From the NCBI RefSeq assembly GCF_003576645.1, contig NC_044922.1:2955764-3019763 (forward strand): DNA of 64,000 bases. The letters run 5' to 3'. This document shows, piece by piece, positions 59,930-64,000 of this stretch; position 1 is the stretch's first letter; every line of letters begins with the position of its first letter. This stretch comes from Ipomoea triloba. Lineage: Eukaryota; Streptophyta; Magnoliopsida; Solanales; Convolvulaceae. Below the pieces are notes generated by a model that saw nothing but the letters and a program-made list of their open reading frames with translations, searched no databases and had not been told where the DNA came from. Position numbers and translations under genes: made by a program.

Positions 59930-61029
59930 AGATTTTTAGGGTTTTTGTTTCTTCCCATTTTCGTCGCAATCTTAGCTTGTCGGATATGATAGAGAACCGG
60001 AAAAATCCTAGGATATGATAGTTTAGCTGTATAATATATATGTAGTTGTGCTTTGCTCAAAACAGACTGCATGCATCATATCAACCAAATTTACATGTGG
60101 TGTGACACGAGTAACACGATTTAATTTAAATCTACTTATATATTTATATAGCATTTTTGTCTATCTAGCTTCTTTAAGCGGTAATGAAAATCTGTAGTTA
60201 TTATTCAGGTAAACTTTAGACAATAAGTTAGTTCTTATTGAAAGTCGAACTTGTAAATTTTTAGTTATCAAGTCAATACAGTTTAACCAATTTGTTTGGG
60301 ATCATATTGTCTCTATTTTGAATCTTTTTAAAAGGTTTTGATTGACTAAAATTTCTATGTTATTAGAATCATAACAATTAACGAATACTCTATCTTATGC
60401 AATTAATCATACTATAAATAGTAATATTTGATATAGTAATCAGCGCTTAAAATTTCTTAAATTTACCAAGAAAGGTATATATTTCTTCCATGCATCCATT
60501 TCAATATGCAAATTAAATAGATTCTAATTCAAGATTCAATATGGAAAAACAAGGTGTAGCTGGCCAACATGATTAGGAGATTGAAGGTATAATTTTAAGA
60601 GTTCAATTCTTGTATATATTACCATTAATTTGGGTAATAATTGTAAGTTTGTAATATTTATGTTTTTAAAAATTAATTGTTAATTAATTAATTTAAGTTT
60701 TAGAATAAAATTTAGATATATATATTTGTAATTTTATAGGTAGAAAGTGCTATTTAGTTGTATAATGATAATAAAAGTTTAAATAATATAAAAGTTGCAA
60801 ACTTGTTAAAATGACCAAATGCACCAAAAAGGAACAAGTAACAACTAACAAAGGATAAAGTGAAGCAAGTTACAACAATCAATAAATGGTGTTATCGCTT
60901 GTACCAACATTATAAGATAGGTGTAACTATTACAACCACAAGAAATCTCAAAAATTGAATCTTTACTTTACATAATATCTTTTTAATTTGTTATGTGTGA
61001 TTTATAAATTATTACACAAGTACAGGAAA

Positions 61030-61200
61030 TTTAGAACCAGCAAAGTGGATAACATAGTATCAACATAACCAACCCCAACCAAGCAGTATAAATATTTATT
61101 TCTCAACGAAAATTTAGAGCAAACAAAGTAGATAATAGGATCAACATAGCCAACCCTAACCAATCAGTATAAAAATTTATTTGTCGATAAATATTGAGAA
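61030..61200. repeat. Imperfect 80-bp tandem duplication
   Basis: The unit gaaatttagaaccagcaaag...caaccccaaccaagcagtat (from about 61027) is repeated as gaaaatttagagcaaacaaa...caaccctaaccaatcagtat (from about 61108) with scattered changes. It is an old tandem duplication. Confidence 0.65.
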
Positions 61201-61899
61201 AATGACCTCGAATTCATCTTAATCAATTTGTGTTAAAGTATAGTGTATAAACTATTAGTAGTGGAATCCTTATATTAAGGCTAGTGGAGCACTAGCATGT
61301 ATTAGGGCAGGATTTAGGGAGTCTTGTCTCTCCTTCTCTCCTATATATGTGTATCAGTTTATGCAGTGAAGAAAAAACAGAAAACACAGAAATATATTTT
61401 AGCTACTGCCCACATTAAGCTTTTCTCCCCATTTTAGTTTCTTAACAATTTGCGTATAGTACAACATGTGAAATATGAAAGAAAGGATTTGGTACGGTAT
61501 GCGGATTCATATATTTATAATAATGTCTGGTCACGACCATAGATATTTCAATATTCAATCTTGTCCATTACCTAGGAACGAAGCCTCGGGAAGATTCTTG
61601 TTTCCTCTTAAACCATCCATTGCTCATCCTACGTGTGATATAACCATTCAAGATTTACATATAAATATATGATATAGGGAAGAACATAAGGGAGAGAGGA
61701 TTAAAATAGTCTTTGAACGAGAAAGTTTGAAAGTTGATTAGAAATGAGTTTGTAGATGCATGTGATTCGATCACATTAATATATATATAGGTGATGGTGT
61801 AAATGTAAACGGGGGTACGGATTTACACCACTTGTGTTTGATTGTGTGTTTTTAGTGTATAGCGTGTGTATACATGAATGTAAGAAGAAAGGGAAAGGA

Positions 61900-62440
61900 A
61901 GCCATGGCTTCCTTCCGAGAAGGGGCGAAAGAATGAATGGATTCAGGATCCCCAGAGGCAAGGGATGAGAGAGTCTCCCCTTTACAACAGGGGTCAGGTC
62001 CTTTATATAGGAATAGGACCTGACCCTTCAGGAATATAATATTCCCCAAAGGTCACTTGCCCCTTAATAATTTCTAAGGACACTCGACCTTTTAGGGGTA
62101 CAATAATACACGGACTATACACATTGTATTTCTACAGTAGTCCCTGAGGGTATTTACCCATCACAAGTCCCCCACTTCTTGAATCTGCGAAAGTCGTCAG
62201 GTTCGAGAAGTAAAATGTGCTCCGGGCGACCAACTTGTTATAAGCAAAGTCTCCCCGATCTGAATGCCTTAATAGTCTGTGATGAACCCCTCAAGTCTGA
62301 GTTGAGCATGAGAGGCGTGATTTACGCTGGTTGTCTCGTTAAAAACCTTAGACTAAGAAAAACCCTATGGGAAAAAACCTAGCTAAGGGAAAAAGAGTAC
62401 AACCGACGTAATCATTAAAGACTATAAGGGGACTTATAAC
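61900..62440. mobile_element. LTR-like repeat fragment
   Basis: GC-richer than its flanks. It has a palindromic stretch aggtcctttatataggaata ending in ggacctgac, then acaagtcccccacttc, and later tcgttaaaaacctt with gggaaaaaacctag and gggaaaaagagtacaa. Strings of this last kind are widespread in plant genomes as parts of retroelement repeats; I base that on memory only. No protein domain is present and the boundaries are unclear. Confidence 0.4.
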
Positions 62441-62634
62441 CTGTCAGCGCCTCAGCGGTATAAATCATCATGAATGTGCACTTATAAGTTATATATAACA
62501 TAGATGCAGTATATTATAGTGTTACATTTTTTTTTTTTTTTGATGAGAAAAATTCACAACTGTTATTCGAAGGTTTGTACTGAGAAAATCATACATTATG
62601 ACCCTATAATTAGTTGCCAAGAGTTATATATGAA

Positions 62635-63250
62635 AGCGAAAGTGCAACTTTATTTCCTTATATATTGCCACCACACTTTCGAGAGGTAAGTACTAGACTT
62701 AATTTGGTCCTTTACCGGCCTCCGCACAACAATCCCCTAGCCACCAAGGTAATTTATAATTTTATATCAAGGACCAGAGCCCACATAACATTATGGACCC
62801 TGAATTGAAACAACAATGTACAAAATTCATCTCTTAAGGTACAGAATTTCATAACATAAAACACAAAAAATCGCAACACAAGACACATAGCATAGCATTA
62901 TGGACCTAATTGGATTGAAAAGACAATGTACAGAATCCATACTCGTAAGGTACATAATTTCATAACAAGACACATACACATGTTATATAATTGTTTATTT
63001 TGATCAAATTTGATTTAGGTATTATATAATTAGTATTCATAGACAAAAAATTTCTCAACACAAGACACAAAAATTCATAATAACATAAGACACAATTATT
63101 AAATTGATTTAGGTACAAAATTCATACCATGAACTAGGGTTCGTAGTGCAGTGTTACCCCTGGTCCGTCCATGGTATAAGGATTGAGCCACCAATTGTTG
63201 AACTGAGCCCTTTACCACCTCTGCCCAACAATAACAAAACACTACGAGAT
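62635..63250. mobile_element. SINE-like fragments, second family
   Basis: Two pieces, 62635-62760 and 63160-63250, share words with the minus-strand reading of 57640-57830. The first keeps the ttatttccttatat core and the cactttcgagagg segment. The second keeps only the agccaccaattgtt / acctctgcccaacaa part. Confidence 0.45.
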
Positions 63251-63531
63251 AAACTAGGTTACCAATAGCTAACCAGTTCAAACTAAACAAAGACCATAGC
63301 TTACTTCCTCAAAGAGTCGGACTTGTAAAGCTAGTATAATATGTAATTAATTTCATCAAATAACAATACACATAAAAACGAGTGATCTTACAAGCTAGCA
63401 AGATTACCAATCAACATATACATATAATGCAAAAATCAAATATTTTCAACACACTACAATTATTCATACAATGCATGATGAACATGCATGCTTATTATCT
63501 TAGTACGTAGCTCTTCTCTTAACCAGCTAGC

Positions 63532-63876
63532 CTAGTACTTTATAAAACTGGATTTCGCACGTTCAAACTTGCTGTGCTCCTTTCTTATGAACTGCTCGGC
63601 TTCAGAATCCACATCCTCTTCACCACGACTAGGATGTGGCAAAGGATACTTCTTCATCATCATCCTCGTACCTGCGGCATGTTCTTCTTCCTCCTCATCT
63701 TTGGATCTAAAGGCCTCGAAACCGCGAGGCGTGAAGCGAATGCTGGGATATGGAGGAACATCTATGAGCTTGTGTATCGCCTTCCTCTCCGTCACAGTAA
63801 GCTCAAAATCATTCGGATATTGATAACGATGGTGGGGATTGTTGTTCATGTCTGATGATGAGGTTTTGTGCTTCAT
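63532..63876 (-). CDS. Small DUF761-like protein
   Basis: An intronless frame of 114 residues that starts at an ATG 80-90 bp downstream of a TATA-like tatatata. It is hydrophilic and has no signal peptide or membrane segment. The C-terminal part reads EEDVDSEAEQFIRKEHSKF, which resembles the DUF761 motif (D-V-D-x-x-A-E-x-F-I) of small plant proteins often called cotton-fibre expressed. The middle has an IDVPPYPSIRF segment and an acidic Glu run. Function unknown in the family. The frame is convincing because of its codon pattern, promoter and motif; the DUF761 label is moderate. Confidence 0.7.
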   Translation of the reverse strand: MKHKTSSSDMNNNPHHRYQYPNDFELTVTERKAIHKLIDVPPYPSIRFTPRGFEAFRSKDEEEEEHAAGTRMMMKKYPLPHPSRGEEDVDSEAEQFIRKEHSKFERAKSSFIKY

Positions 63877-63956
63877 CTTTTTCCCTCTTTTCTAGGTTAA
63901 GGAATGTATGTATGTAGTTTGAGATGTTTGAATGTAATGTGGCTTCCTGAAGTGAA

Positions 63957-63964
63957 TATATATA
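63957..63964 (-). promoter_or_regulatory. Candidate TATA box of the DUF761-like gene
   Basis: TATATATA on the minus strand, about 80-90 bp before the ATG at 63876. Confidence 0.6.
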
Positions 63965-64000
63965 GGTGTAGAGAAGGGGTTAGTTGTCTTAGATTCTACC

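Larger units (their letters stand above)
59930..63531. other. Intergenic, mostly AT-rich with repeat fragments
   Basis: No gene recognised. Listed separately: an imperfect 80-bp tandem repeat (61030-61200), an LTR-like repeat (61900-62440), and SINE-like fragments (62635-62760, 63160-63250). 62760-63110 consists of short direct repeats of gaccta/cataacaaga-like words and acaagacaca, unclassified. Confidence 0.45.

Overview
The window is nuclear DNA from a flowering plant, almost certainly a eudicot. The genes have many exons with GT-AG introns in AT-rich DNA, their products are plant families with chloroplast or secretory targeting, and the spacers hold SINEs, foldback MITEs, Helitron-type ends and trinucleotide microsatellites. 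I cannot name the species. Every spliced model below was built by eye: each joins in one open frame, and each total length is a multiple of three.

Layout. 1451-5290 (-) encodes a plant O-fucosyltransferase. 9547-14202 (+) encodes a secreted GH27 glycosidase of the beta-L-arabinopyranosidase/alpha-galactosidase (APSE) type. 16799-18822 (+) encodes a plastid SufE-like protein. 19514-21332 and 26734-29026 (+) are two tandem GDSL esterase/lipase genes of the FXG1/ENOD8 type. Each is followed on the minus strand by a tRNA-Arg(ACG), and about 4.5 kb of Helitron-like AT-rich DNA lies between the two units. 29460-31865 (-) is a clade-B-like PP2C with an internally duplicated insert. 33855-37824 (+) is chloroplast sensor kinase (CSK). 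38860-40158 (+) is an intronless GOST-type seven-helix protein. 43661-46464, 49260-52287 and 55678-58305 (+) are three tandem DUF707 genes. 59507-59929 (+) is an intronless RING-H2 protein. 63532-63876 (-) is a small acidic DUF761-like protein.

Context. From memory of the Arabidopsis annotation, SufE2, PP2C, FXG1, CSK, DUF707 and RING-H2 are neighbours at At1g67810-At1g67856. An O-fucosyltransferase, APSE and a related GDSL gene lie at At3g26370-At3g26430. The window may therefore keep on one segment an ancestral gene order that Arabidopsis has split between two. The genes do not form one pathway. Two loose themes are extracellular or Golgi glycan chemistry (O-fucosyltransferase, APSE, GDSL/FXG1, DUF707) and plastid Fe-S or redox biology (SufE2, CSK).

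Best leads: the DUF707 array, which has a signal anchor, an Asp-Glu-Asp motif and a GC-AG intron kept in all three copies; the paired duplication of GDSL gene plus tRNA; the three 42-residue repeats in the PP2C; the nested Helitron ends; and a 1.4 kb foldback element with a GC-richer core.
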